Assembly: GCA_036365455.1 (NCBI GenBank)
Contig: JAWQUS010000021.1
Location: 19,590,001-19,654,000, forward strand
Length of the DNA stretch: 64,000 nucleotides
From: Macrosoma leucophasiata
Taxonomy: Eukaryota; Arthropoda; Insecta; Lepidoptera; Hedylidae
Direction: 5' to 3'
The notes beneath the pieces are model-generated. The model worked only from the letters and a program-made list of their open reading frames with translations, did not search any database and was not told where the DNA came from. A program made the translations under genes and the position numbers. This document shows, piece after piece, positions 9,890-18,938 of this stretch (position 1 is the stretch's first letter; every line of letters begins with the position of its first letter).

Positions 9890-10200
9890 CTGCCTTGGTA
9901 GCCTAGTGGTAGCAAGCCACTACTACTACGCTGAGGTCCTGGGTTCGATTCCCGGGACGGGGGTTATCAGAGATAACGGTTTAAAATCCTTTATCTCTGG
10001 TTCTATTGGGATTTTTCCATTTTCTTGGAAATTTCCCAGTACCCCGGAGTGTGGTAATGTGCCCGGAGATGGCAACAGGCTCGCCACCTGTTACATGGGC
10101 CAAAACGTAACCGGCGAGTCGTGGGTGTTTGCATGTATGATTAAATACATGCATTTACCTCTGCCTACCCCTTCGGGGATTACAGGCGTGAAGTTACGTT
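9890..10200 (+). repeat. Family B tRNA-derived SINE, complete
   Basis: Head with pol III box A TAGCCTAGTGGTAGCAAGCC and box B GGTTCGATTCC. The body is GTTATCAGAGATAACGG ... CTGGTTCTATTGGGATTTTT, and the tail is CTGCCTACCCCTTCGGGGAT then TACAGGCGTGAAGTTACGTT. The apparent 116-codon ORF across it is a SINE read-through, not a gene. Confidence 0.88.
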
Positions 10201-10470
10201 TATATCTTTTATGTTCACTGTTCGTTAATTTTAAGTCAGAATGGATTTTAAATTAACTTAGAAATTAAAATTAAATTTAATTAATTTTCTTTATTTGAAA
10301 ATGAAATTACCTCATTAATTTTACCCATGAATAAATAATTAAAAATGGCATTACGTACTTTTAAAACTGGATTTGATAGCAAAGCAAATTTTGAACAATT
10401 TTGCTACCTATAGAAAAAATATTGTCAAAAATTTGCAGCATTTCGTATGGCTAATTACACTTTTTTCCAT

Positions 10471-10624
10471 TTTTTTTTCATGTAAAGTGGCAAACAAGCA
10501 TGCAACTAACATTGATGTTAAGTGTCGACTGCAGCCTTAGACATCTAAGTAAAAACCAGAGGTCAACATGCAGATGCGTTGGCACCACTGAGACCTAAGT
10601 TGTTAGGTCTCTGTGATAGCTATT
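10471..10624 (-). repeat. Family A, 3' half, beta
   Basis: TTTTTTTTCATGTAAAGTGG, AACATTGATGTTAAGTG, then ACTGAGACCTAAGTTGTTAG and CTCTGTGATAGCTATT, the beta version of the central region. Confidence 0.75.
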
Positions 10625-10721
10625 CCCTCAATCTACCCGAAAAATATGACAATTGATTTCTTATTGTTCAAGCAGCAGCATTATTCAGGAATTACTACGG
10701 AGCCTTTTACTTAAATTCTTA

Positions 10722-10867
10722 CCCTCTTATTCATAAACGTACATTAGATACGTTTTAGCTATAGAATGCTTTGTCTTTGTCAGTTGCATTGTCAAATGTG
10801 CAGGATAGAAAAAAACAAAGGAGAGATTAGCAACACTTTAGCTAAAATACGTTTATGAATAAGGGGG
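10722..10867. mobile_element. MITE M1, 146 bp
   Basis: TIRs CTTATTCATAAACGTAC and GTTTATGAATAAGGGGG with TA at each flank. A second copy at 39517-39685 shares the core (TAGCTATAGAATGC, GTTGCTAATC/GATTAGCAAC, TTGCATTGTC). A half copy is at 18813-18859. No ORF. Confidence 0.82.
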
Positions 10868-11486
10868 CTAGTCTGTGTTCTTTCTTTAGCAAAAAATGTA
10901 ACGATTATACACACGGACTTATCCATGTTATGAATTTGTCAAGTGATAGTGAACCTCAAATAAAGATTGCATAACTACATGTATATTCTCCCACCCCTTC
11001 AAGAAATAGAAACGTAATATTTCTCGACGCTGCACTTTCAAGGTTCCACAAGCGTTTCATTTATAAATTACTGTCCCCACATTCCTTTCAAGATACACCA
11101 AGAAGCTTGCAATTCAGTACCGAAATATAGCCATGTTAGACGCGTCAAAGGCAGAACTGGAACAATTTGCAGCGGCGGGCGACAGGAGACGGCTTAAAAT
11201 TAGATTTGCGACAATCCTCCGCCATTTATGTCCATGCGTCATTCGTTCTCTGCAGATGTATCTGTAGGATACAGCTCTGGATTAAAATATTGAGGTAGTT
11301 TTGATGTGTAAGCTACGAATACTTAGGGTGTATGATGTTATGTTCTTTTAATTTTAGTTCAGCCAATTTTTTTTCTTTTACATTTCTATTTCATATCGGT
11401 ATTTTGAACGAAATCATTGTAATTCAGATTATTTTTTGTTAGATGTGGTGATTGCTACTGATAACACCACGGATAGTTAGGTAGAT

Positions 11487-11620
11487 ACATAACAACATAG
11501 GTCTCAGGGGTGGGTATGCATCTGCATTTTTGACTTATGGTTTTTTTGTAGATATCTATAGGCTGCAGTCATCACTTAACATCTATGTGAACTGCATGAT
11601 TGTTTGCCACCTTTATTACA
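11487..11620 (+). repeat. Family A, 3' half, beta
   Basis: From TACATAACAACATAGGTCTC to GCCACCTTTATTACA. It ends exactly where the Helitron-like element at 11621 begins, so its A-tail was probably the insertion site. Confidence 0.75.
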
Positions 11621-11927
11621 TCTATATACAAATAAATAAAATTGGAGTGTCTGTTTGTAATATTAAAATAACAGCTTTTTAATAAATGCATATGTATGTA
11701 TACACGGTACTTATATCAAAACAACATTTTTTTCAATTTTTGTGTCTGTCTGTCTGTTTGGGCTAATCTTGGGAACAGCTGGACCGATTTCGACGGGACT
11801 TTCACTGGCAGATAGCTGATGTAATAAGTAGTAACTTAGGCTTTTATACTAGCTTCGCCCACGTCTTCGTCTGGGTAGATACTGAACAATCATAAGTCCC
11901 ACGCGGACGAAGTCGCGGGACAGCTAA
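11621..11927 (+). mobile_element. Helitron-like element, 307 bp
   Basis: Host A | TCTATATACAAATAAATAAA ... GTCGCGGGACAGCTAA | host T. The TC start, CTAA end (CTRR), insertion between A and T, and lack of TIRs or TSD fit Helitrons. Related to 63473-63991. No Rep/helicase, so non-autonomous. Confidence 0.6.
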
Positions 11928-12355
11928 TAAAAAATTAAAACTGAACAAAAATTGAATTTTAAAATACATGTAACCAACAACAGATTTGAACAGAAAGCAA
12001 GTATGCAAGATTCGTAATCACATCATTGGTCCAAGAGCATAATTGGTGGGGTCAATGAGATAATATGTGCATATGATCATCTCGTTAAATTTGTCCATCT
12101 TTGTAATAATGTGAACTTGTGAAGTAAAATAAATCGTTCAGTTCGTTGCCAACTACCTCGTGTTTTATTACATCTGACCACTTCCAGTAAATAGACCAAT
12201 TACGTAAAATGCGTGTCACATATATCTCTGATCTGGTTTTGGATAGGATAGGTAGGTACTGCGTGAAAAAATGCATTATGTGTACGTTATGACGTTTAAG
12301 ATTTTCGTTCCTGAGGCACTGTCTGTCCCATAAACTATGGTCTGTCCGTAAAGGA
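11928..12355. other. No gene or repeat seen
   Basis: AT-rich. A 63-codon minus-strand ORF (12276-12085) has no recognisable family and no support. Confidence 0.4.
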
Positions 12356-12592
12356 CTAAAGGCTTATTCAGACGTAAGCGTTATATCGCGTGGTATGTAT
12401 GTATGTATCTTCACGCCAGTAAACCCCATCACCTCGCGTGGTGATGCGGTATACTGCTATGCCGGCTATGTTCTGCTCTAATCGCGGAACTTCATACAAA
12501 ATACCCGAACGTAAACTTCATACAAAAATCCGCTCGGTGATTCCGCTCCCCACGTCGGTGGCGAATACGCACAGGTCTGAATAGGGCTTTAG
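12356..12592. mobile_element. TIR element M9 with RTE-tail fragment inside
   Basis: CTAAAGGCTTATTCAGACG at the left and CTGAATAGGGCTTTAG at the right are inverted. A GTATGTATGTATCTTCACGCC fragment, the extreme 3' end of RTE family R (minus), sits at 12391-12420. Single copy in the window. Confidence 0.5.
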
Positions 12593-12685
12593 GAATTTCT
12601 ACTGCATCTTAATAGAGATAAAAATATTCTCTCTGGATCTTGAAAAGACGCTTCAAATTTAACAAGTTATTGTGTTACTGTGGGT

Positions 12686-12897
12686 AATAAATAAAATACG
12701 CTTACACTCACAGCCCCACAGTAGGTATAAACCTGTGTCGTGGGTGCCGTTGTACACATACAACACAACACACACAAACACCCAGACCCGAAACAAATAT
12801 CTGTAGGCCATTCAAATAGTTGTCCCAGTGCGGGGATCGAACCCGCGACCCTTAAAAACAAACGGTCATCTCACACCGCTGGACTAATCGGGTCGTC
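12686..12897 (-). repeat. Family D tRNA-derived SINE, complete
   Basis: Minus strand: GACGACCCGATTAGTCCAGC head (box A), GGTTCGATCCCCGCACTGGG (box B), body ACAGATATTTGTTTCGGGTC, tail GGGGCTGTGAGTGTAAGCGT then ATTTTATTTATT. The close copy at 49465-49680 is on plus. Confidence 0.87.
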
Positions 12898-12926
12898 AAA
12901 TATAAGTAGGTATTACAAGAAAATAT

Positions 12927-13305
12927 GTAAGAAAGAGACTTTGTGTGAATGATAGTATCGGTGTAAAGATGAAAAAAGGCATGCTCCGATGGTTCGGGCA
13001 CATAGAAATAATGTCGAATGAGCGAATGACTAAACAGATATACAATGCGAATGTGGATGGTTGCAGAGGCCCAGGAAGACCAAGGCTGACCTACCATGAC
13101 CAAATAGGTCGAGTTCTGTCTGATGGTGGGGTCAAAAGTCTTAGGAATCGGCGTGCATGTATGAAGAGAATGATGAAGGTAGACGAGGCACGAGAGGTTT
13201 GTCAGAACCGGGATGTCTGGCGCTCTACACTCTCTGCCTACCCCGTTAGGGACCTGGCGTGAAGATACATACATACATACATACATACATACATACATAC
13301 ACACA
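12927..13305 (+). mobile_element. RTE retrotransposon, 5'-truncated copy R1 with 13-bp TSD
   Basis: The 105-codon frame 12945-13262 (GTG, not a real start) encodes the ORF2 C-terminus of the RTE type: MLRWFGHIE, QIYNANVDGC, GPGRPRLTYHDQIG, then MKRMMKVDEAREV and STLSAYPVRDLA, ending at TGA. The 3' tail is (ATAC)n. Exact direct repeats TACAAGAAAATAT at 12914-12926 and 13306-13318 bound the insertion. Only the last roughly 380 bp were inserted, as usual for RTE. The ORF is intact and near identical to R2 (37150-37515), implying recent activity of a source element elsewhere. The product has no function alone. Confidence 0.88.
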
Positions 13306-13564
13306 TACAAGAAAATATAAGGTTATTAATTGCAGAGATTTTGAGTGCATTTATTTTTGTAGGAAAAGGGAATTACGGAAATCTGTTCAGAACCCTCGGG
13401 AAAGTCGGTGTACATACATAAAAAAAATATATCGGTCGAATTGAAAACCTCCTCCTTTTTGAACTCAGTTTAAAATCTGTACTACTCTTATGTTTTGTTG
13501 ACAATTGACAAGTATGTTTTTGACAAATATAAATCTTCAGCTACGAATATCTTTCATTTGCCTT

Positions 13565-13818
13565 TGGCGGGAACCTTGAAAGAGGCGTATGGTGCTCTTA
13601 TTTTATTTCATTTTCTTGGTGTATTTTAAGTTATATTAAATAAAGTTGGTGGCATTTTGTTTGATATAGGTTTATTACAGTGCCCGTGTATAGTGACATA
13701 GGATAACAGTGCGACAACACGACCTTTCAGGTTGCCTCCAAAACTTCATTGTAAATGTTCTGGTAAAGTAACCATCGCTTTACTCGAATAACTGACTGTA
13801 ACTCACCTGACTGACATA
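13565..13818 (+). repeat. Dispersed repeat P, copy 1
   Basis: Shares about 250 bp with 53045-53297 (inverted): GGCGGGAACCTTGAAAGAGG, GTTGGTGGCATTTTGTTTGA, GGTTGCCTCCAAAACTTCAT, GTAAATGTTCTGGTAAAGTA. No clear TIR, tRNA boxes or A-tail; class unknown. Confidence 0.7.
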
Positions 13819-13829
13819 TAATAATAATA

Positions 13830-13967
13830 ATGGCAACCCATTATACGTCCCACTGCTGGGCATGAGTCTTTCCACTTTTTATGGGGGAGGCCTGGAGCTT
13901 ACTCTACCACGCTGCTCCAATGCGGATTGGTGGAGGTGGGTGGGTTAGTGGCCAACCCAGGATCAGG
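13830..13967 (-). repeat. S5 SINE, 3' part
   Basis: AATGGCAACCCATTATACGT, CCCACTGCTGGGCATGAG and CTCCAATGCGGATTGGTGGA match the tail half of the S5 family (58780-59130). The 5S-like head is missing; unrelated sequence follows GGCCAACCCAGGATCAGG. Confidence 0.7.
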
Positions 13968-14460
13968 ATGAAATTGTGATCATTTTGTCCTGATCCATGA
14001 AAGATGATAATGAAATATATCAATGAAGTGGATTCATTTTTAATGGATGTACTCGTAGACATTTTTTGATCACATCGTCACATTAAGAATATTGAGTCAA
14101 GCCACCTTATGCCGGTGATAAATTAAAAATCTTCGACAAATATATTTTGAAGACTATAAAAAAACACGAATTCACTATATCAAGTAAGCTTAGAGAAAGG
14201 GCAAAAAAGGACAGACGATGAAATCTTATTTGGGCTTCTTTTCACACAACATTATACCCTTTTAAGCTTGTTTGCCGAATATATTTCTGAAATAAAGATT
14301 TTTATACGTAAGTAGATTATTGGGAATTTTCCTGATACGATTTCTTTGAGGTTGAACGTATAATGTGAATCAATACATACTTGAGTGTGTGTTGAGTCCT
14401 CTTGCCTATATCTACGAATACAGAGCTCACGATTAGATATTTTTTTATTAAAAAAAAATA

Positions 14461-14763
14461 CTGTCTTAGTAGCCTAGTAGTAGCAGGCGACTACTACTAC
14501 GCACGGGGTCCTGGGTTAAATTCCCAGGTCAGAGGCTATCAGAGATAATGGTGTAAAGTCCTTTCTTTATCTCTGATTCTATTGGGATTTTTAAATTTTC
14601 TGAAATTTTCCAGTACCTCGAAGTATGGTAATGTGCCCGGAGATGTCGACAGGATCGCCACTTGTTACACGTAACCGGCGAATCGTGGGTGTTTGCATGT
14701 ATGCTTGAATGCATGCATTTCCTCTGCGTACCCCTCCGGGGATTGCAGGCGTGAAGTTACGTT
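14461..14763 (+). repeat. Family B SINE, complete, diverged
   Basis: TAGCCTAGTAGTAGCAGGCG (box A) is followed by a decayed box B (GGTTAAATTCC), GGCTATCAGAGATAATGG, and a tail CGTACCCCTCCGGGGATTGC / AGGCGTGAAGTTACGTT. Confidence 0.82.
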
Positions 14764-15197
14764 GTGTTATGCTATTAACCCATAAATGTAACAGAAACAT
14801 AAACAACATAAATGGAAATAATAATATACGCTAAAATGAAGAAACCCATAAAAAGGGTTAAGTGGTTTAGATAATAGAATCGTTTCTACAAACGGTTTTC
14901 TTAAATCTTTTTTATCTTAACTGCTGCCTTCTTCGTTGATATCTGTGTGGAGGTTGTTATTTATTGTATAGGCGTAATATTCTTGTATCGCACAAGAAAT
15001 CGTTGTGGAAAGAAAAGGTAGTGTGCAGTAGTAGGTTGTAGCAAATAAAGCAGTTTTAGTTTCAGTAGTTTCAGCAGAGATGTCTTTTTCAAAGGTTCGA
15101 TGTGCAATATTTATTTTCTTGCTGGGTGCTGTAAGCGTATGTACTCCCACTAACAGTATGATTTCGCGAAGCTTTGTTCTTTGTATATTTAAAAGTA

Positions 15198-15411
15198 TTA
15201 CACGACACGGTATTCAGGGTCCGACAGAAAGAGTGGGCGTGGCCTCGCGCCGGGTTGCCGCTTATTACACGATCCGGTCGACAGCGCCCTAACTCAATCA
15301 CAGTACAAATACACGGGCTGCTCCAGTTGCCCAAATTAGGGCTCTAACTCCCTAAATGTTATTACACTACTCTGACCCTTGCTATCGTACCCCGAATACC
15401 GTGCCGTGTAA
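15198..15411. mobile_element. TIR element M8, 214 bp
   Basis: TTACACGACACGGTATTCAG at the left and CCCCGAATACCGTGCCGTGT at the right are inverted repeats of about 30 bp, bounded by TA on both sides. Markedly more GC-rich than its flanks. No ORF; one copy. Confidence 0.7.
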
Positions 15412-15694
15412 TAAGTCCTATAGATATTTATTTAGACTAAAACCGTTCTATCTAATTTATTTATTTATCGCTCAATAATAGTTTGTGACTATTATGTTCC
15501 GGTCGGATGATAAAATTGCCTTGTAATTATTCGTACAAGAGCTGTGAGAAGCCCCTAGTTTTTCTGTAGATGTCTATTTACTACCAATTTGTTATGCAGA
15601 ATGTTTATGTCGTAAATCGTAGACACAATAATAAAAAAAATGTTTATTTCATTTTAATATAGTAATATGAAAAATATGGTGAATAGCTTTTCTA

Positions 15695-15990
15695 TCCAAA
15701 CTAATATATTAAATGACTGTCTGTCTGTTATGACTTCACGGCTAAACCACATCAGCAATTTAGATTGGACATAGAAGACAAAGCAGCGGCAAACATAGGC
15801 TACTTTTAAAAAATCTGCCCTTAAAGGGTTTATAAGAGGATGAAAGTTTGTATGAAAAATCTATTATAAATAATTTTAGCACAAATATTAAATTTTGGCA
15901 CAAATATAGTTCATAATAATACAGAGTTAATGATAGGGTACCTTTAAAATATCACCCCTTAACGGGATCAAAGAGTAGATAAAAGTCTGT
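15695..15990 (+). repeat. Degenerate Helitron/LINE-like repeat remnant
   Basis: TGTCTGTCTGTTATGACTTC, ACGGCTAAACCACATCAGCA, then ACATAGGCTACTTTTAAA. Sequences of this kind are common relics in lepidopteran genomes, but I cannot place the ends or the family. Confidence 0.3.
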
Positions 15991-16393
15991 TTAAAAAAAT
16001 AAGACAGTCAAACCCCTAAAAGTCTGGAATAGGGAATGGAAGCTCTCTTACTCAAGCGGACAAAGTTTGTTTCAATTGATTCAAAGCTGAACATCACGCC
16101 AATTAAAAACAGTTTTAATTGTTCACACATTGCACATTGCTATTTTTGCGAAACTGCAACATATTTGTCGAATATATCGCAAAGTTTCTAGGCAATTGGA
16201 TACACTTCACCTACGATAAATTGTGCACCAAATAGGGAGAGTCGTGCATCTGACGTTGACGGGAGGTGGAGGGAATTACTGCTGGGAATACCATTCGGTA
16301 ATGGCTGAACAAGTCTGAAATTTATCTACTGGTTAATGCTAAAGTTACTAAAATTATATTATCAATAATAATAATAAATATAATATTAATTTA

Positions 16394-16686
16394 TGGTGGT
16401 AGAGCTCCAGTGACGGAGCTCGCGGGCGTAGGCACCACCGCATTACCTAATATACTTGCCGCTAAATGGTAGTGTTCAACACTATCGTGTTCCGGTCAGG
16501 TGGTAATGTACGGCCCTGTAATTTCCGGCACAGAGGCATAAGACCTTAGGCCTCAGGAGTGGTAACGCATCTGCATTTTGACCTTGGTCTTTGTGTGGGT
16601 GTCTATAGGCTGCAGTCATCACTTAACATCAATGTGAACTGCATGCTTGTTTACCACTTCCATTACATAAAAAAAAAAAAAAAAAA
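16394..16686 (+). repeat. Family A, complete copy, alpha
   Basis: From TGGTGGTAGAGCTCCAGTGA to CCATTACATA and an 18-base A-tail. Perfect GAGCTCC/GGAGCTC 5' hairpin; close to the consensus. Confidence 0.92.
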
Positions 16687-16903
16687 TCAATATAGCTTGA
16701 AACTAGCTCGTAGATAACGTTTATGGTAAATGGGTAAGCAAATACTGCATGTTGAAGAATGTAGTGAAATTGGAAGTCTAAATTTATAACTCAATTTACT
16801 CATAAAATTGGCTGCCCCTACTACGACCAAAAAAGTGCCTACTGGCGAATCATGGGGAGTTATTATTGTTATGCAATAATTGTTATCCTTATGTATTTCT
16901 CTT

Positions 16904-17245
16904 ATAATAAGGGCAACCTTTAATACGTCCCACTGCTGGCACGAGTCTCTCCCCTTCTTGGGAGAAGGCCCGGAGTTTACTCCACCGCGCTGCTCCAATT
17001 CGGGTTGGTGGAGATAAGGTTTAGTGGCCAAGCCGTTGTCGGATGTTTTCAAACCGCCCATATGGCCTCCGACAAGGTTTAACGACTACATTCTATCGAA
17101 AGCAACCGGGACCGACGGCTTAGCGCGCCCTCCGAAGCACGGAAACGCGCATTTAAATTTGCCACTAGCGGTCACCCATCATACGCCCAACCGCGCCCGT
17201 ATCGCTTACCGAGTAGATTGCTTCCGATCTACACCAGCCGCGGGG
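16904..17245 (-). repeat. S5 SINE, nearly complete
   Basis: The minus strand has a 5S-rRNA-like head (box C-like GATGGGTGACCGC at 17169-17181 region), then the body (TAAGCCGTCGGTCCCGGTTG, CTTGTCGGAGGCCATATGGG), and the GGAGCAGCGCGGTGGAGTAA tail. Shared with 31336-31616 and 58780-59130. Confidence 0.8.
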
Positions 17246-17327
17246 CTTCATTTGTCGCATTACTCTTGATACCATGTTATTTGAATTTATTATATTGTGG
17301 TGAAAAAATAAGACTATGTTATGTATT

Positions 17328-17612
17328 GTTACTGGTAGAAGAGGTCCAGTGAAAGATCTCGAGAGCGTAGGAACCACTGCATTACCTAATCTACTTGCCG
17401 CTAAATAGCAGTATTCAGTGCTATCATGTTTCGGTACCAGGACGGAGGACAGGTCCGGTATATACGAGTCGTTATTTTGGCAGAGAGGCATAAATCCTCA
17501 GGCCCCAGAAGTAACAGCATCTACAAAAATATCTGATTTTATGAAGATGTTTATAGAATGTAGTATTTGCTTACCACCAATGTGAACTGCATGATTGTTT
17601 GCCACTAAAATG
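17328..17612 (+). repeat. Family A, old diverged copy
   Basis: ACTGGTAGAAGAGGTCCAGT, CATTACCTAATCTACTTGCC, CAGTATTCAGTGCTATCATG, AATGTGAACTGCATGATTGT. Complete layout but many substitutions and a short insertion after CATGTTTCGG. Confidence 0.75.
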
Positions 17613-18053
17613 ACCATATTGGTGCAAATACATAATAATATGTTTAGGTCGGTTGACTTATCTGGGTAGTTGCAAGTATGGCTTTAGCTATAGCTCTTTT
17701 ACTATGAATTACGTAATACCTCACTGAATATACGAACGCGGTTTTGTTATAAAAACTGATGTTGTTTTTGAAAGGAGATTAATGCATACTGAGAACTTTC
17801 ATCACAGTGCTGCATAGGTGGGTGCCTGGATTTTATCTGCAACACTCTGAATCAACGTCTTCGTCATCAAAGTCGGTATTTCCTTTTCTTTCTTCGTTGT
17901 TTCTTATTGAAACAGTTGTTAAAGTCTTAAATCACAATTTCAGATATATCTGTACTGAAATTATAAGCCAAATTAAAATGTAAAAAGCATCGTTTAATTG
18001 ACAGGATCAGGGCAAGATCGGTTCTTAAATCAGTTCAGTTATTTTAAATTCAA

Positions 18054-18343
18054 CTTAACTTACGCCTGTAATCAAAGCTGCCTATACATTCTAGGACGTA
18101 TTCAAGCACACATGCAAACACCTAAGAATCGCCGGATACGTTATGGCTCATGAAACAGACGGTGAGCCTGTTGACATCTTGTGACATATAACCAAAAACC
18201 GAGTTACTGGGAAACTTCATGAAAATGGAAAAAACCCAATGGAACCAGAGATAAAGGTTTTAGCCTTCCTGCCAACCCAAGAATCAAATCCAGGACCCCA
18301 GCGTAACAGTAGTGGTCTGCTGCAACTAGACTACTGTAGCAAA
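18054..18343 (-). repeat. Family B SINE, diverged
   Basis: TTACGCCTGTAATCAAAGCT, ACACATGCAAACACCTAAGA, GAAACTTCATGAAAATGG, AGAGATAAAGGTTTTAGC and CAGGACCCCAGCGTAACAGT give the full B layout on the minus strand with many changes. Confidence 0.78.
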
Positions 18344-18812
18344 GTGTTATTTTTTTAATGAACGATCAACCACGGTTATACTGGACATAATTGAAACGAA
18401 TAGTGTCTATCCTACTACAGGTGTTAATCAAATGAAAAATGTAAACTTTGATATCTCTAATGTGGGTCACAGAAATTTGTTTCATAATCAAAACAATATC
18501 ATCAATGACCGTGCATATTAAACCGAGTAACAACGAAATCTGATATAATCATATCAACATCCCTACCCCAATTTAAAGCTACGTGAAGCGGGACATGATT
18601 TGATTGAGCGCTGTTGAAATTGTGTGAAGCGGCCATATTGAAAATGTCGCTCGGAAAGTTATTGGCTACGGGTTTTGGGGTGAATAGGCAATATCTAGAC
18701 TCGTCGTTTTATGCTGTGAATGCAGGATTTGATGGCGAGAGTTACAAACTCTTGGCTTTATGATTCTGTATCAGAAATTATAACAACTTTTAATGTAAAA
18801 CTTACACACTAA

Positions 18813-18859
18813 CCCCCTTTGTCATAAACGTACATTAGATACGTTTTAGCTATAGAATG
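18813..18859 (+). mobile_element. MITE M1, left half only
   Basis: CCCCCTTTGTCATAAACGTA then CATTAGATACGTTTTAGCTA and TAGAATG, identical in layout to M1 at 10722. It stops abruptly at the junction with a family D head. Confidence 0.7.
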
Positions 18860-18938
18860 ACTGTCCCGGTGCAGGAATCGAACCTAAGAGCCGTCGAATC
18901 AAACGGGCGTCTCACACCGCTGCGCTAACCGGGTTTTC
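18860..18938 (-). repeat. Family D SINE head fragment
   Basis: Minus strand GTTAGCGCAGCGGTGTGAGA (box A) ... GGTTCGATTCCTGCACCGGG (box B). Only the tRNA-like part is present, abutting half of M1. Confidence 0.65.

Noticed and set aside
9906..10256. 116-codon plus-strand ORF
   Set aside because: Lies across a family B SINE; the same peptide text recurs in the other B copies (38211-38396, 48027-48230), so it is repeat read-through.
13265..13305. Regular ATAC repeats as a possible CRISPR-like or functional array
   Set aside because: This is the microsatellite 3' tail of RTE copy R1. No CRISPR architecture exists anywhere in the window.
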